DNA from: a bacterium
GTDB taxonomy: Bacteria; 4484-113; JAFGCY01
Reading direction: 5' to 3'
Assembly: GCA_020849855.1 (NCBI GenBank)
Contig: JADZFO010000027.1
Location: 132,057 to 196,056 of the forward strand
Length of the DNA: 64,000 bases
A program made the translations under genes and the position numbers. Position 1 is the stretch's first letter; every line of letters starts with the position of its first letter. The notes under the pieces are model-generated. The model had not been told where the DNA came from. It saw nothing but the letters and a program-made list of their open reading frames with translations, and did no database searches. Shown here piece after piece: positions 26,042 to 36,100 of this stretch.

Positions 26042-27139
26042 TTGTCGGATAGCCACAGAATTGAGCCGCCGGGCGAAGGGGATACGGGACTCAGTCCCGC
26101 GCTCCAACCTGAGCGCGCGCCGCAATCAATGCGCCGCTTCCGCCTGCCGCCGCTGCTGGCCTTTGTGCTGCGGCGCCTGCTGCTGTCGATCCCGGTGCTT
26201 TTCGGCGTCACCTTCATCTGCTATGGCATCCTCTCCGCCGCGCCCGGCGACCCGGTGCGCATCATCATGGGCCAGCACTACGACCCGGAGATCGCAGCGC
26301 AGATCACAAAGCAGTGGGGGCTGGATAAGCCCTGGCTGGTGCAGTACGGCCGCTTCCTGCTGCGTACGGCGCAGGGTGACCTGGGGCACAGCTACGCCAA
26401 GCGCACACCGGTGGGGCCCTTCATCCTGGGCAAGTTCAAAAACACACTGCTGCTGACCCTCGTGGCCATGAGCATCGCCATTGTCTTTGGCATGGCCGCA
26501 GGCATCGTTTCCGCCGCCTGGCCCCGCAGCCCCGCCGATGCCGCCCTGATGCTGCTGGCGGTGGCCGGCATCTCCATCCCCGTCTTCTGGCTGGGTATGC
26601 TGCTGCAGGTCTACTTCGCGGCCAAACTGGGCTGGCTGCCGGTCAGCGATATGAGCTACAGCGGCGATCTGGGCAGCCTCTGGAAAAGCAGCGGCAGCTA
26701 TCCGGCTTTCTGGTGGCAGGCCTACGGGCGCTACTTCGTCCTGCCCGGCCTGACCCTCGGCACCGTGCCCATGGCCATCATCGCCCGCCTGACCCGCTCC
26801 AGCATGCTGGAAGTGCTGAACCAGGACTATGTCCGCACCGCGCGGGCCAAGGGCCTTTCCTGGCCGCGGGTGGTGCTGACGCATGCGCTGCCGAACGCGC
26901 TGATCCCCGTAATCACTGTGATCGGCAACAACTTCGCAGCCCTGCTCACCGGCGCCGTGCTCACAGAGACAGTCTTCTCCTGGCCCGGCCTGGGCCGCGT
27001 TATGGTTGAGGCGATCAGCCAGTACGACTACCCGCTTGTCATGGGCGGCGTGATCCTGATGGCCTGCGTCTTTGTGCTGATCAACCTGATCGTGGACATC
27101 ACCTACGGCCTGATCGACCCGCGTGTGAGGGCCGCCTGA
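26042..27139 (+). CDS. Oligopeptide ABC transporter permease (OppB/DppB type)
   Basis: 365 residues from TTG 26042, which lies 7 nt after TACAAT (26029-26034) and so looks leaderless; starting at ATG 26129 gives the usual family N-terminus (MRRFRLPPLLAFVLRRLLLS). In between, 26081-26105 is a GATACGGGACTCAGTCCC palindrome in frame, encoding DTGLSPALQPE, so the extension is element-derived. Six transmembrane helices; the N-terminal family motif IPVLFGVTFICYGILSAAPGDP, and the ATPase-coupling EAA loop ARAKGLSWPRVVLTHALPNA. It forms the channel with the next gene. Confidence 0.9.
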   Translation: MSDSHRIEPPGEGDTGLSPALQPERAPQSMRRFRLPPLLAFVLRRLLLSIPVLFGVTFICYGILSAAPGDPVRIIMGQHYDPEIAAQITKQWGLDKPWLVQYGRFLLRTAQGDLGHSYAKRTPVGPFILGKFKNTLLLTLVAMSIAIVFGMAAGIVSAAWPRSPADAALMLLAVAGISIPVFWLGMLLQVYFAAKLGWLPVSDMSYSGDLGSLWKSSGSYPAFWWQAYGRYFVLPGLTLGTVPMAIIARLTRSSMLEVLNQDYVRTARAKGLSWPRVVLTHALPNALIPVITVIGNNFAALLTGAVLTETVFSWPGLGRVMVEAISQYDYPLVMGGVILMACVFVLINLIVDITYGLIDPRVRAA

Positions 27140-28053
27140 TGCAGGTCCTGCGCCGGCTCTGGTCCTCGCCGCTCACTGCCCTGGGCATGCTGCTGGTCCT
27201 TTTGGCGCTGCTCTCCGCCGCCTTCTGCAACGTGCTCTCGCCCTTCAGCCCGGTGCGCCAGTACCGCGGCTACCAGTTCAAGCCGCCGGGGACCCAGCTG
27301 GATGAAGATGTGCGCGTCGCAGCCCGGGCCGAGGGCGACCGGCCCGGCTCCGCCTTTGCCCTCGGGACGGACATCCACGGCCGTGATGTGCTCAGCCGCG
27401 TTCTGTATGGCGCGCGGATCTCCATGCTGGTCGGGGTGGTCGCCACCCTGCTGAACCTGCTGATCGGCGTGGCCATCGGCATACTGGCGGGCTTCTACGG
27501 CGGCTGGCTGGACTCCTTCCTGATGCGCCTGACAGATACTTTTTTCGCCTTTCCGGGCACGCTGCTGGCCATCATCATCCTGGCCACTCTTTCCGCCAGT
27601 CTGGGGGACAACTACGACCCTGGAATGCTAGGCCTCTTCCTGGCTCTGGGGCTGACGGGCTGGACCGGCATCGCGCGGGTCATCCGCGGCACCGTCCTGG
27701 CGCTCAAGGAGCGCGAGTTCGTTGAGGCCGCGCGGGCCATTGGCTGCGGCAACCTGCGCATCATGCTGGTCCACATCCTGCCCAACTGCATGGCGCCGGT
27801 GATTGTGCTGGGGACGATGCAGGTGGCATACAACATCCTGTCCGAAGCGGGGCTGAGTTTCCTGGGGCTGGGCGTGCAGGCGCCTTCGGCAAGCTGGGGC
27901 GGGATGCTGGCCGATGCGCGGCCCTTCTTCAAGGAGAACTGGTGGTGGGGTCTGTTCCCCGGTTTGGCGCTGGGGCTGGCCGTGCTGGGCTTCAACCTCT
28001 TTGGCGACGGCCTGCGGGATGTGCTGGATCCGCGCCTGCGTGCGCGAAGCTAG
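27139..28053 (+). CDS. Oligopeptide ABC transporter permease (OppC/DppC type)
   Basis: 304 residues. Its ATG shares one base with the stop of the first permease (TGATG), so translation is coupled. The N-terminal helix is followed by HPFGTDxxGRD-type LGTDIHGRDVLSRVLYGARI, five more transmembrane helices, and the EAA coupling loop ARAIGCGNLRIMLVHILPNC. The C-terminus has SFLGLGVQAPSASWG and LDPRLRARS, all standard for DppC. It partners the upstream permease. ATP-binding subunits (DppD/DppF) must lie elsewhere in the genome. Confidence 0.93.
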   Translation: MQVLRRLWSSPLTALGMLLVLLALLSAAFCNVLSPFSPVRQYRGYQFKPPGTQLDEDVRVAARAEGDRPGSAFALGTDIHGRDVLSRVLYGARISMLVGVVATLLNLLIGVAIGILAGFYGGWLDSFLMRLTDTFFAFPGTLLAIIILATLSASLGDNYDPGMLGLFLALGLTGWTGIARVIRGTVLALKEREFVEAARAIGCGNLRIMLVHILPNCMAPVIVLGTMQVAYNILSEAGLSFLGLGVQAPSASWGGMLADARPFFKENWWWGLFPGLALGLAVLGFNLFGDGLRDVLDPRLRARS

Positions 28054-28089
28054 GAGTGCGGCTGTGGTGTTGAACCCGAAAAGGGAGTG

Positions 28090-28461
28090 TCAGGCTGCCG
28101 GAGCAGGGACGATCTCAAGCGGCTGCATGGGCGGGGCCGTCAGGGCCTCATCCATGGTAGTGAACAGCCTGAAGCGCTTCTCCAGTTTGGTCAGATAGAG
28201 CAGCTCCACGATGCCGGCCTTCATGCGGGCCAGATGGATGAAGCCGCCGCGGGAAGTAACCATCTTGAGTGCGCTGACCAGGGCTCCCAGCCCGCAGGAG
28301 TCCATGATGTCAAGATGCTCCATGTCTATGACAACAGCATAGGTGCCCGTCTCTTCAAGAGCCAGGGAGAACACCTCATTGAATTTGCTGACCGTGAACA
28401 TACCCAGCTCGCCGCTGAGCTCCACGACCAGCCGTTCGTTATCCATTCTGTAGTCAATCAT
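28090..28461 (-). CDS. Anti-anti-sigma factor (STAS domain, RsbV/SpoIIAA-like)
   Basis: 123 residues. STAS fold with the phosphorylation loop MEHLDIMDSCGLGALVSALK; compared with SpoIIAA (DSSG) the phosphorylatable first Ser is kept and the second is Cys. In the known system, the unphosphorylated form binds the anti-sigma and frees the sigma factor. It is divergent from, and about 300 bp from, an anti-sigma/sigma pair, completing a partner-switching module. Start: ATG 28461 with AAGAGGT at 9-nt spacing; a GTG at 28485 is possible. The C-terminus adds an unusual ~25-residue Pro/Ala-rich tail. Confidence 0.83.
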   Translation of the reverse strand: MIDYRMDNERLVVELSGELGMFTVSKFNEVFSLALEETGTYAVVIDMEHLDIMDSCGLGALVSALKMVTSRGGFIHLARMKAGIVELLYLTKLEKRFRLFTTMDEALTAPPMQPLEIVPAPAA

Positions 28462-28648
28462 CTGCGGTACACCTCTTATCACCACCCGTTTGCGCCCCTG
28501 CGCCGCTGAAAGCCTACCCCAGCAGGAACGTCACGGTCATGCATCTAAACCACATTTGTTGACACTTTAACCCTCACCTAACAGTGGAACTCGGCGAACT
28601 CCAACAATCCGCGCATCTATATCGTCTTTCTTTCACCGCGGCTCAGTC

Positions 28649-28674
28649 GTTTCACAGCTAATTGATCTGGGTAA
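28649..28674 (+). promoter_or_regulatory. Candidate sigma-B-type promoter of the anti-sigma/sigma operon
   Basis: GTTTCA (28649-28654), 14 nt, GGGTAA (28669-28674). The Bacillus sigma-B consensus is GTTTAA-N12-14-GGGTAT, so both boxes and the spacing fit. It lies 85 nt upstream of the anti-sigma start, the place expected for autoregulation by the sigma factor encoded downstream. Confidence 0.6.
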
Positions 28675-28758
28675 GATAGCTGTGAGGACGGCACAGGGCC
28701 TTGTGGGTAACCGGGGGCCGCGCCTTGAGAACTTATTGCCACCTGGAGGGTGGTTGTG

Positions 28759-29193
28759 ATGAGCGCCAAGATAGCAAATCTAGTTGAACTTAAAGTACCT
28801 GTCAGTGCGGACTACGTTTCCGTGGTGCGCCTGCTGGTCTCGGGTCTGGGCAACCGCCTCGGCCTGCCCATCGATGAGCTTGAAAACCTCAAGCTGATGA
28901 TCGGTGAGGCCTTCCTGACTGTTGTAACCAAGGCGGAGGGCGCAGCCGGGCTGATGCACCTCACCTGGAAGCAGGATGGAGCCCGCATCACGGTGTCCCT
29001 CAGCGACCCGAGCGGCAAGCACAAGAGCATTGCCAGCACCAATTCCGCCAGCCTGGCCCTGCTGCAGAGCATGGGTGGCGAGCTGAGCTCCAAGGTTGTT
29101 GACGGCGTGCCGCAGCTTGACCTTGGTTTCACGATCCGCTATAAGGAAGACCGTCCCCACATCTTCAATGACAAGGAAAACGGACGAGCCTGA
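28759..29193 (+). CDS. Anti-sigma factor (RsbW/SpoIIAB-like GHKL fold), kinase motif degenerate
   Basis: About 144 residues. Overall layout as RsbW: SADYVSVVRLLVSGLGNRLG (dimer/sigma-binding helix), LENLKLMIGEAFLTVVTKA at the N-box, VSLSDPSGKHK at the G1 box and SLALLQSMGGELSSKVVDG near the end. In RsbW the N-box reads E..(T)NA..HA, with the Mg-binding Asn; here the aligned segment is EAFLTVVTKA, lacking both Asn and His. Kinase activity is thus doubtful, while sigma binding may persist. Start: ATG 28759, 8 nt after GGAGGG. Its 3' end overlaps the sigma gene by 26 nt. Confidence 0.75.
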   Translation: MSAKIANLVELKVPVSADYVSVVRLLVSGLGNRLGLPIDELENLKLMIGEAFLTVVTKAEGAAGLMHLTWKQDGARITVSLSDPSGKHKSIASTNSASLALLQSMGGELSSKVVDGVPQLDLGFTIRYKEDRPHIFNDKENGRA

Positions 29194-30007
29194 GCCTGTG
29201 GAAGTCCCGGCGCCGCCGGCGCTGGAGGATGATGGCAAAGAACAAGAGCGCGCCGAAGAGCGCGCTCTTTTTGCTCGCTACAAGGCCAACCCCAGCGAAA
29301 GGCTCGAGGGCGAGCTGATCGAGAAGTTCAAGCCCCTTGTCTACCGCATCGTCCACAAGTTCCGCTTCAACCCTGACCAGTTTGACGATCTGGTCCAGGT
29401 CGGCACCGTCGGCCTGCTGCTGGCGATCCGCCGCTTTGACCTTGAAACCGGCTTCCGCTTCAGCACCTATGCCTGGACCACCATCCAGGGTGAGATCCAG
29501 CGCTATTTCCGCGACAAGACCTGGGCCGTCAATGTGCCCCGCGACCTGAAAGAGAAGTCGCTCAAGGTCTTCAACGCCCGCAACGAGTACATCAACGACA
29601 ACGGCCATGAGCCAACGGTGGCCGAGCTGTGCCGCCGGACGGGCTTCTCCGACGAGACCATCCAGGAAGCCCTGGAGCTGGGCTCGGCCTATCACCCGCA
29701 GAGCTACATGGAGAACAGCTCAGAGGGCGACGCGACCTACGCGATGGACAGCGACGGCGAAGGCTCCGAGACCACCGATATGGGCGTCACCAAGCGCAGC
29801 ATCTTCTGGGAGAGCCTGCTGACCCACCTGACGGACACTGAGGCCAAGGTGGTGCGCATGTACTTCTTTGACCAGCTGACCCAGAAGGAAATAGCCGACA
29901 GCCTCGGCACCAGCCAGATGAACATCAGCCGCATCACCCGCCTGGCGCTGGGGAAGCTACGGCACCTGCTGGTCCCCGAGGACATGGAAAGCCTGGGCTC
30001 GATCTAG
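29168..30007 (+). CDS. Alternative sigma factor of the SigB/SigF group
   Basis: About 279 residues. Region 2: LIEKFKPLVYRIVHKFRFNP, DLVQVGTVGLLLAIRRFDLE and FSTYAWTTIQGEIQRYFRDK; region 3: VNVPRDLKEKSLKVFNARNE and HEPTVAELCRRTGFSDETI; region 4: LTHLTDTEAKVVRMYFFDQL, TQKEIADSLGTSQMNISRI. The GEIQRYFRDK and VPRDL segments are typical of general-stress and sporulation sigma factors (SigB/F/G). It starts inside the anti-sigma gene (ATG 29168), a coupling usual for rsbW-sigB, and carries an acidic Pro-rich N-terminal extension. The trigger is unknown. Confidence 0.9.
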   Translation: MTRKTDEPEPVEVPAPPALEDDGKEQERAEERALFARYKANPSERLEGELIEKFKPLVYRIVHKFRFNPDQFDDLVQVGTVGLLLAIRRFDLETGFRFSTYAWTTIQGEIQRYFRDKTWAVNVPRDLKEKSLKVFNARNEYINDNGHEPTVAELCRRTGFSDETIQEALELGSAYHPQSYMENSSEGDATYAMDSDGEGSETTDMGVTKRSIFWESLLTHLTDTEAKVVRMYFFDQLTQKEIADSLGTSQMNISRITRLALGKLRHLLVPEDMESLGSI

Positions 30008-30088
30008 CCTTTTGGGGCCGCGCGGATCGACCGCGCCACGGCAGCGAACGCCAGACCCGCGCCCGCGTCCACTATGATGTAGGCTCAA

Positions 30089-32056
30089 GTGGATCGTTTC
30101 TTCCTCAACCCCTGGATGCTGGCGATGGCTGGTCTGTCGGCCGGTATCGTGCTGCTCTATATCCTGCGCCTGAAGCGCAAGAAGGTGCGCATCAGCTCCA
30201 CCCTGCTCTGGGAACGCGTGATCCACGACTCAAAGGCCAATGCCCCCTGGCAGAAGCTGCGCAAAAACTGGTTGATGATCCTGCAGATCATTGCCCTGTG
30301 CCTGCTGGCCCTGGCCCTGGCGCGGCCCTTCATCTTCGGCTCCGCCCTGCTGGGCGCCCGCACCGTGGTTGTGCTGGACACCAGCGCATCCATGCTGGCG
30401 GCGGACGAGGACCCGGACCGCCTGGGCCGCGCGATGATCGAGGCCGGCAAGGTGATGTCCGACCTGCGGCAGTCCGATGAGGGCATGGTCATCGCCGCCG
30501 GCCCGACACCCAGCCTCCTCTGCGCCTTCACCAACGACAAGAACCGCCTGCAGCAGGCCGTGCGCGACGCCCGGCAGTACGCCGGCGGGCAGGCGGATAT
30601 CAACGCTGCGCTGAAGCTGGCCGCCTCGGTGAGCACCGGGTCGGCGGCCAGGGTGGTGATCTTTTCCGACGGCGCGGTGGAGGACCTTGACCCCTTTGCC
30701 GTCAGCGACCTGAAGATCAACTACTTCCCCCTGGGGCAGGACAGCGAGAACCTCGGCATCACCGGGGCCGGCGCGCGGCGCAACCCCCTGACCGGGCAGT
30801 ACGAGCTTTTTGTGGCGATGCAGAGCTTCTTTGGCACGCCGCAGGAAGCCGATGTGACTGTCCAGCGCCAGAACGGTGATGTGCTGGATGTGCGCAGCGT
30901 CAGCTTCGACCCCGGCGACCGCCAGGAACTGCTGCTGCAGAACCTGCCCTACATCGCTGAGCCGATCAAGGTTGAGCTGGACTTCAAGGACGCGCTCAAA
31001 GCGGACAACGAGGCCTATGTCGTCATGCCCAGGCGGGCCGAGTACCGCGTGGCCCTGTGCAGCGAGGGCAAGAGCTTCCTGCTGCGCAAGGTCCTGGCCA
31101 GTCTCGGCGACGTGCTGTACTACGAGTACCGGGACAGCAAGCTGGTGGCCAGCAACGCTGCGGCGAATGCCAGTGAGGAATCCGGCGCGAAGATCGATGT
31201 CTACATCGTCGAGGGCGGCGCCCAGGTGCCGATGGACGAGACAGCCAGCTATCTCTTCCTTGACACAAGCAGCCATCCGCTGCTGCCGGTGATACCCGGC
31301 GCCAAGGTCGAAACGGACTTCAGCGCCAGCCCGCCGGTCATCCCGGCGGTGGTGGGACTCGACCGTTCCAGCCCGCTGCTGCGCTATGTGAACTTCAGCG
31401 ACCTGCGCCTGAAGGCCATGCGCCAGGCGCAGCTCAAGCCCTGGGGCCGCAGCATTGTGGATGCGACAATCGGCCCCCTGGTGGTCGAGGGCGAGCTGAA
31501 CGGCCAGCGCAGCCTCTACCTGGCTTTTGACATCTATGAGAGCGACCTGACCCTGCGGGCGGCCTTCCCGATCTTCATGGCCAATGCGGTGCGCTATCTC
31601 AGCGAGCAGAGCCAGGGCGCCATCGGCCGCAGCGCGCAGTCCGGCGCCCGCGTCGACCTGCTGGCCCCGCCATCCACGGCGGAGGTGGAGGTCAGCGACC
31701 CCGGCGGCGCGCGCTCCCGGCTGCAGCTCAGCAGCCGCGACTTCACCCTCAGCCGCACGAACCAGGTCGGCGTCTACAGCCTGGTCTACAAGGACAGCGC
31801 GGGGGCGGAGCTGGGGCGCCAGCTGGTGCCGGTCAGCCTGGTCTCGGCGGAGGAGAGCAACATCGCCCCGGCGGAGACACTGCGCGTCCAGGGCGCCGAG
31901 GAGGCCCTCGCCGGTATCGGCGCGGGGGACAAGCTGGAGGAGATCACAGGCACCAAGCAGGTGCGCGTGAACCGCGAGTTCTACCTCTGGCTCATCCTTG
32001 CCGTGCTGGCGCTGATCACCCTTGAGTGGTGGATCTACCACACCCGCGCACTCTAG
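30089..32056 (+). CDS. BatA/VWA-domain membrane protein
   Basis: 655 residues. Begins like BatA: a short helix, then LLYILRLKRKKVRISSTLLW and a second helix (ILQIIALCLLALALARPFIF), then a von Willebrand A domain whose MIDAS is VVVLDTSASMLAAD with GMVIAAG and VVIFSDGAVEDLD. A large extracytoplasmic beta region follows (BatA-like C-terminal part), closing with a transmembrane helix (YLWLILAVLALITLEWWIYH). Such proteins belong with MoxR ATPases and DUF58 proteins in envelope stress systems; a DUF58 gene is at 38.7 kb but no moxR is in the window. GTG 30089 lies 10 nt after TATGAT (30073-30078). Confidence 0.85.
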   Translation: MDRFFLNPWMLAMAGLSAGIVLLYILRLKRKKVRISSTLLWERVIHDSKANAPWQKLRKNWLMILQIIALCLLALALARPFIFGSALLGARTVVVLDTSASMLAADEDPDRLGRAMIEAGKVMSDLRQSDEGMVIAAGPTPSLLCAFTNDKNRLQQAVRDARQYAGGQADINAALKLAASVSTGSAARVVIFSDGAVEDLDPFAVSDLKINYFPLGQDSENLGITGAGARRNPLTGQYELFVAMQSFFGTPQEADVTVQRQNGDVLDVRSVSFDPGDRQELLLQNLPYIAEPIKVELDFKDALKADNEAYVVMPRRAEYRVALCSEGKSFLLRKVLASLGDVLYYEYRDSKLVASNAAANASEESGAKIDVYIVEGGAQVPMDETASYLFLDTSSHPLLPVIPGAKVETDFSASPPVIPAVVGLDRSSPLLRYVNFSDLRLKAMRQAQLKPWGRSIVDATIGPLVVEGELNGQRSLYLAFDIYESDLTLRAAFPIFMANAVRYLSEQSQGAIGRSAQSGARVDLLAPPSTAEVEVSDPGGARSRLQLSSRDFTLSRTNQVGVYSLVYKDSAGAELGRQLVPVSLVSAEESNIAPAETLRVQGAEEALAGIGAGDKLEEITGTKQVRVNREFYLWLILAVLALITLEWWIYHTRAL

Positions 32057-32092
32057 GGCTCGAGCGCGGCATGCCTGGCACAGCTCCGGTCT

Positions 32093-33004
32093 TTACGGCA
32101 CGGTGTTTCCCTGAAGCAGCTTCATCATCTCTCGCGCCAGCATGCGGTTCAGGCGGTGGCCGCTGCGATACGCAGTCACTCGGCCAGTCCACTCCGCCGG
32201 CACGATGTACAGGTCGCCGATCAGGTCAAGCACCTTGTGCCGCGCATACTCGTCCGGGAAGCGCAGGGGCGATTCAGGGACCATCCCGCCCTCCAGGGGC
32301 CGGATCACCAGCGCGTCTTCGCTGTGTGTGTTCTTCAGCAGGCCGGCGGCGCTGAGGGCCTCGCCCTCGCGCTGAGTGATGAATGTCCGCGCGGGCAGGA
32401 TCAGCTCGCTGGCCCATTCCCGCGTCACCTGCGCAAAGGCCACCCGCTGCTCGCCCAGCTCCGGGTGGCTGAAGGAGTAGTCGATGCTCAGCTTTTCATC
32501 CGGCTCAACCAGGATGAAGTTGCCATGGTCATCTTCAACCCGCAGCGCCCGCTCCAGCGGGACCTGCCGGCGCGGGCCCATGGCTGTGCTCCCGGCCGTC
32601 GCGATCTCGCTGTACAGCGTCAGCGCCGAGCCGTCGTGGTTGGGCAGCTCGGTGCCTTCCTGCACGACGATGCGGCAGTGGTCGATCCCGGCGGCCCAGA
32701 GCGCGCAAAAGACGTGCTCAATGACCAGCAGGGGCGGGCCGCCCTCGCCTGGTGGCAGCAGGGCCGTGCAGTTGGGCAGTTCCAGGTAGCGCCCGGGCAG
32801 GGCGGGGTAGCGATATCCCTCATGCTCAATGAGAATGCCGTGGGCGGCGAACTCAGCCGTGCTGGCCGCATGGTCATAGGCGATCCCGCCGCGCTCGCAC
32901 TCCTCCGGCGACAGCGCCGGCCGGATCTTGCAGCTGCAGTGCGCGCCGGAGAACAGGCCCCTGCCCGAGAAGCCCACGCCGTGAGAGATCGTCGCTGAGT
33001 TCAT
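32093..33004 (-). CDS. lpxC: UDP-3-O-acyl-N-acetylglucosamine deacetylase
   Basis: 303 residues. Committed, zinc-dependent step of lipid A synthesis. Zinc ligands and active site are in view: VIEHVFCALWAAGIDHCRI (EH motif; catalytic Glu is in the nearby ALTLYSE-side region in known LpxC), ARHKVLDLIGDLYI (H..xxxD, two zinc ligands) and the C-terminal YRSGHRLN catalytic His. ISHGVGFSGRGLFSGAHCSC at the start matches SISGxGLHSG; the usual His is Phe here. Start ATG 33004, with TATAAC 8 nt upstream. It shows the organism makes LPS. lpxA/fabZ neighbours are missing. Confidence 0.92.
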   Translation of the reverse strand: MNSATISHGVGFSGRGLFSGAHCSCKIRPALSPEECERGGIAYDHAASTAEFAAHGILIEHEGYRYPALPGRYLELPNCTALLPPGEGGPPLLVIEHVFCALWAAGIDHCRIVVQEGTELPNHDGSALTLYSEIATAGSTAMGPRRQVPLERALRVEDDHGNFILVEPDEKLSIDYSFSHPELGEQRVAFAQVTREWASELILPARTFITQREGEALSAAGLLKNTHSEDALVIRPLEGGMVPESPLRFPDEYARHKVLDLIGDLYIVPAEWTGRVTAYRSGHRLNRMLAREMMKLLQGNTVP

Positions 33005-33036
33005 CGTGCTCAGTTATAGATGATGCTGCAGTATGG

Positions 33037-33111
33037 GTAGGGGCGCACAGAGTGCGCCCGGCCTTATGCGCTTTGTCTCAACGAATGCCGGGCGCACTCT
33101 GTGCGCCCCTG
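33037..33111. repeat. GTAGGGGCGCACAGAG-type paired palindrome
   Basis: Arms start at 33037 and end at 33111 around a ~22-bp centre. It lies between the 3' end of the SNF2 gene and the lpxC start, so the hairpin may act as a barrier to read-through into lpxC. Confidence 0.8.
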
Positions 33112-33159
33112 CAGGACGGCCAGGGAGACAGGCGTTCTGGCCCTTACGGCACCCCGACT

Positions 33160-36100
33160 CTAGCTCACCAGCTCCTTCAGCAGCTCGCGCAGGCTGAGCT
33201 GTGCGCTGGGCTTGACCTGGCTGGGGTCGGAGATATCGCCAAACACATCGTCAAAGAGGCCCTGCTTCTCTTTCAGCAGCTTGACCAGCTTCTCCTCCAC
33301 CGTGTTGCGGCAGAGCAGGTTGATCACCACCACAGAGCCCTGCTGGCCCATGCGGTGGGCGCGGGCGATGCGCTGGGCCAGCTTGGCCGGGTTAAAAGGC
33401 AGGTCATAGTTCACCACCAGGCTGGCCGCCTGCAGGTTCAGGCCCGTGCCGCCGGCATCCGTGCTGACCAGGATGCGGCTCTTGCCTGCCTGGAAGCGCT
33501 CCACCAGCTCGCGGCGTCCCTGAGCATCCACCCCGCCGTGCAGGAAGGAGACGCTGTATCCCGCGCTCCCCAGCTCCCGCAGCAGGATCTCGCCCATCCG
33601 CGTCCACTGGGTGAAGATGATCGCCTGGCGGTCCAGGCTGCGGATCTCATCCTCCAGGATCGCGTTCAGCTCGGTCAGCTTCTGGCTCTCGCGCTGGCTG
33701 GGTTCTATCAGCTCCGGCGTGTCGCAGACTTCGCGCAGACGCTGCAGCAGTGTCATGGCGTTGCTGGTGGCCAGCTTGTCCCACTGCTCCTTGCTCAGCA
33801 GCACGCTGGTCTCGCCCTGCAGCTCCTTATACAGCGCGCGCTGGATGTCGGTCAGGCTCAGCCAGCGCTCCATCTCGATCAGCGGCGGCAGCTCGGTCAG
33901 GGTCTGGGTCTTGGTGCGCCGCAGCGTCAAGGCCGCGATCTTGCGCGTCACTTCCTCGACCTTCTGATAGCCCTGGATCCCCCCAAAGCGGTCCAGGATT
34001 ACATAGCGGTCGCGGAAGGCCAGGGGGTTGGCGCCGAGCGCCCGCGGCTCGATGAACTTCATGATGGTGTAAAGCTCCATCAGCTGGTTCTCCAGCGGCG
34101 TGCCCGTCAGCACAAACAGGTAGGGGCTTGTGATGCTGAACACCGACTGCGCGGTCTTGGTGCGGAAGTTCTTCACGCGCTGGGCCTCGTCCAGGATCAG
34201 GATGTCGGGGGCGAGGCCCTTGAGCTGCTCAATGTCGCGGTGCACCAGCTCATAGTTCACGATGTAGAAGAAAGGCATGTCCGCCGGGTCGTGGAAGATG
34301 CCCGGCAGCTGCTGCGGCCTGGACGGCCTGCTGGAGAGGATCTCGTCAAGCAGAGCATCCGCGGCCTCCTGCGCGGCCGGCTTTCTGGCGGTTTTGGGCG
34401 CGCTCTTCGCGGCAGCCTCGCGGGCGCGGTCAAACACGCCGGCCGCGCGGTAGATCGATTCGCGTTCATCCGGTCCGCCGCCGATCACCTCGCTGCGCAG
34501 GCCGGTAAAGCGCTGGATCTCGGCCTGCCACTGGTACTTCAGCGAGGCCGGACAGACAATCAGCGCGCGGGCCGCCTTGCCCTGCTGTTTCAGCCACAGC
34601 GCCGCGCTCATGCTCTGCAGGGTCTTGCCAAGGCCCATGTCATCGGCCAGCAGAGCCCGCCGGTTGCCGACAAGAAAAGCCACCCCCTCGCGCTGGAAGG
34701 GATACAGTCTGACCTTCAGCGGCGGCTCAGAATCGTGCACGGGATCTTCAGTTGGGCGGCCGGGCTGCTCTGGATGGAGCGCGGGACATTGTCCCGTAAT
34801 CTTGGGCCGATCCCCAGCCCAGGCGCTGCTCCAGCGATACTGCTCCTCCTTTTTCACCAACCCGGCTTTTACCGGGTTGTAGTGAATGTATGCCGCCTTT
34901 TCAAAGGCATCGTCGTTGCTGCGCATATAGCGGTCGAAGTACTCAGGCTGCCAGAATGCGCCGCTGCGGCCCAGGATCTGATTCGCAGATTTGGCACTCC
35001 AGCGCTTGATTGACCCGATCACTTCCGGCAGTTCGTGGCCCGGAAACATCTCAAGCAACAGGTGCACGTGATTTGGCATGATCACGTAGGCCAGGACGTT
35101 GTAGCGAACACCATCGGAGTGAAGGATTGATTCTTCAACCGCGGCGGCTACCTCCGCGTTGCGCAGCCAGCACGCCCCGTGACCTTTGTCCAGCCACTCG
35201 GCGACCTTGTCATACTCCTCAGCCTTTGTCTTACTGGCTGCTCTCAGCTCGGCCAGCCTGGCCAATGGAAGCGAATCCGCCAAGCGAAAGGTGACGAACT
35301 GCACCGCGTGTGGCTGATCAAAGTGCGGCAGGCGGCGGCGCCAGAAGCCTTTACCGCTCTCGGCAAAGCGGGGGGCGTAATCTGGCGAGGGCGGCTTAGG
35401 GGAAGAAGAATACGGGACAATGTCCCGCGCTCCATCCTGAGCGCTGTCGCCGGCAATCCAGGCTTCCAGGGTCCCCGTCAGCCTCTTCAGTTCCTCATAG
35501 TGCTCAAGCACCGGCTTCACGCTGGGGTGGATGCGCACATGCGCGCCGGCGACATGCAGCTTGGCCACCACTTCACTGCAGTCCAGGGGCTGGCGCAGGG
35601 TGTGCACCTGGTCGATGTAAGCCGCCAGGATGCTGTGCAGCTCTGGCTTCAGAAACTGCTCGGCGTGGTAGGCCTGAATCTGCCGGAAGAAGGAGATCGA
35701 TTCCTCAAAGCTCACCGCGGAGCTGCCAAACTCCTTGAGGGTCTGTGTGAAGCCCTTGTCAAAGCGCAGCTGGCCCTTGGCCCGCCGCAACAGCTTCTCC
35801 AGGCGCCAGACATCGAAGTTGTCGCGCAGCACGCCCTCGTTGCAGTACTCCTTCAGCAGGCTTTGCAGCGGCCGCGCGGCCTCATGGGCCGGTGCGCTGA
35901 CCAGGAAGCGCAGGCCCTTTGGCCCCTCCACCCCCCGCTGGCGGCCGCCGCTGAAGAGCACCACATAGCGCTGCATGTGCAGGTCATAGGCCTTCTGCAG
36001 CGCCTCCCAGTCGGTGCCGGCAAAGAAACGGTCGGCCCGCGCATCGCCCAGCTCCGCCAGCAGGCTGGGGTAGGCCGAGTAGTCGCTGAGCGCAAAGCCG

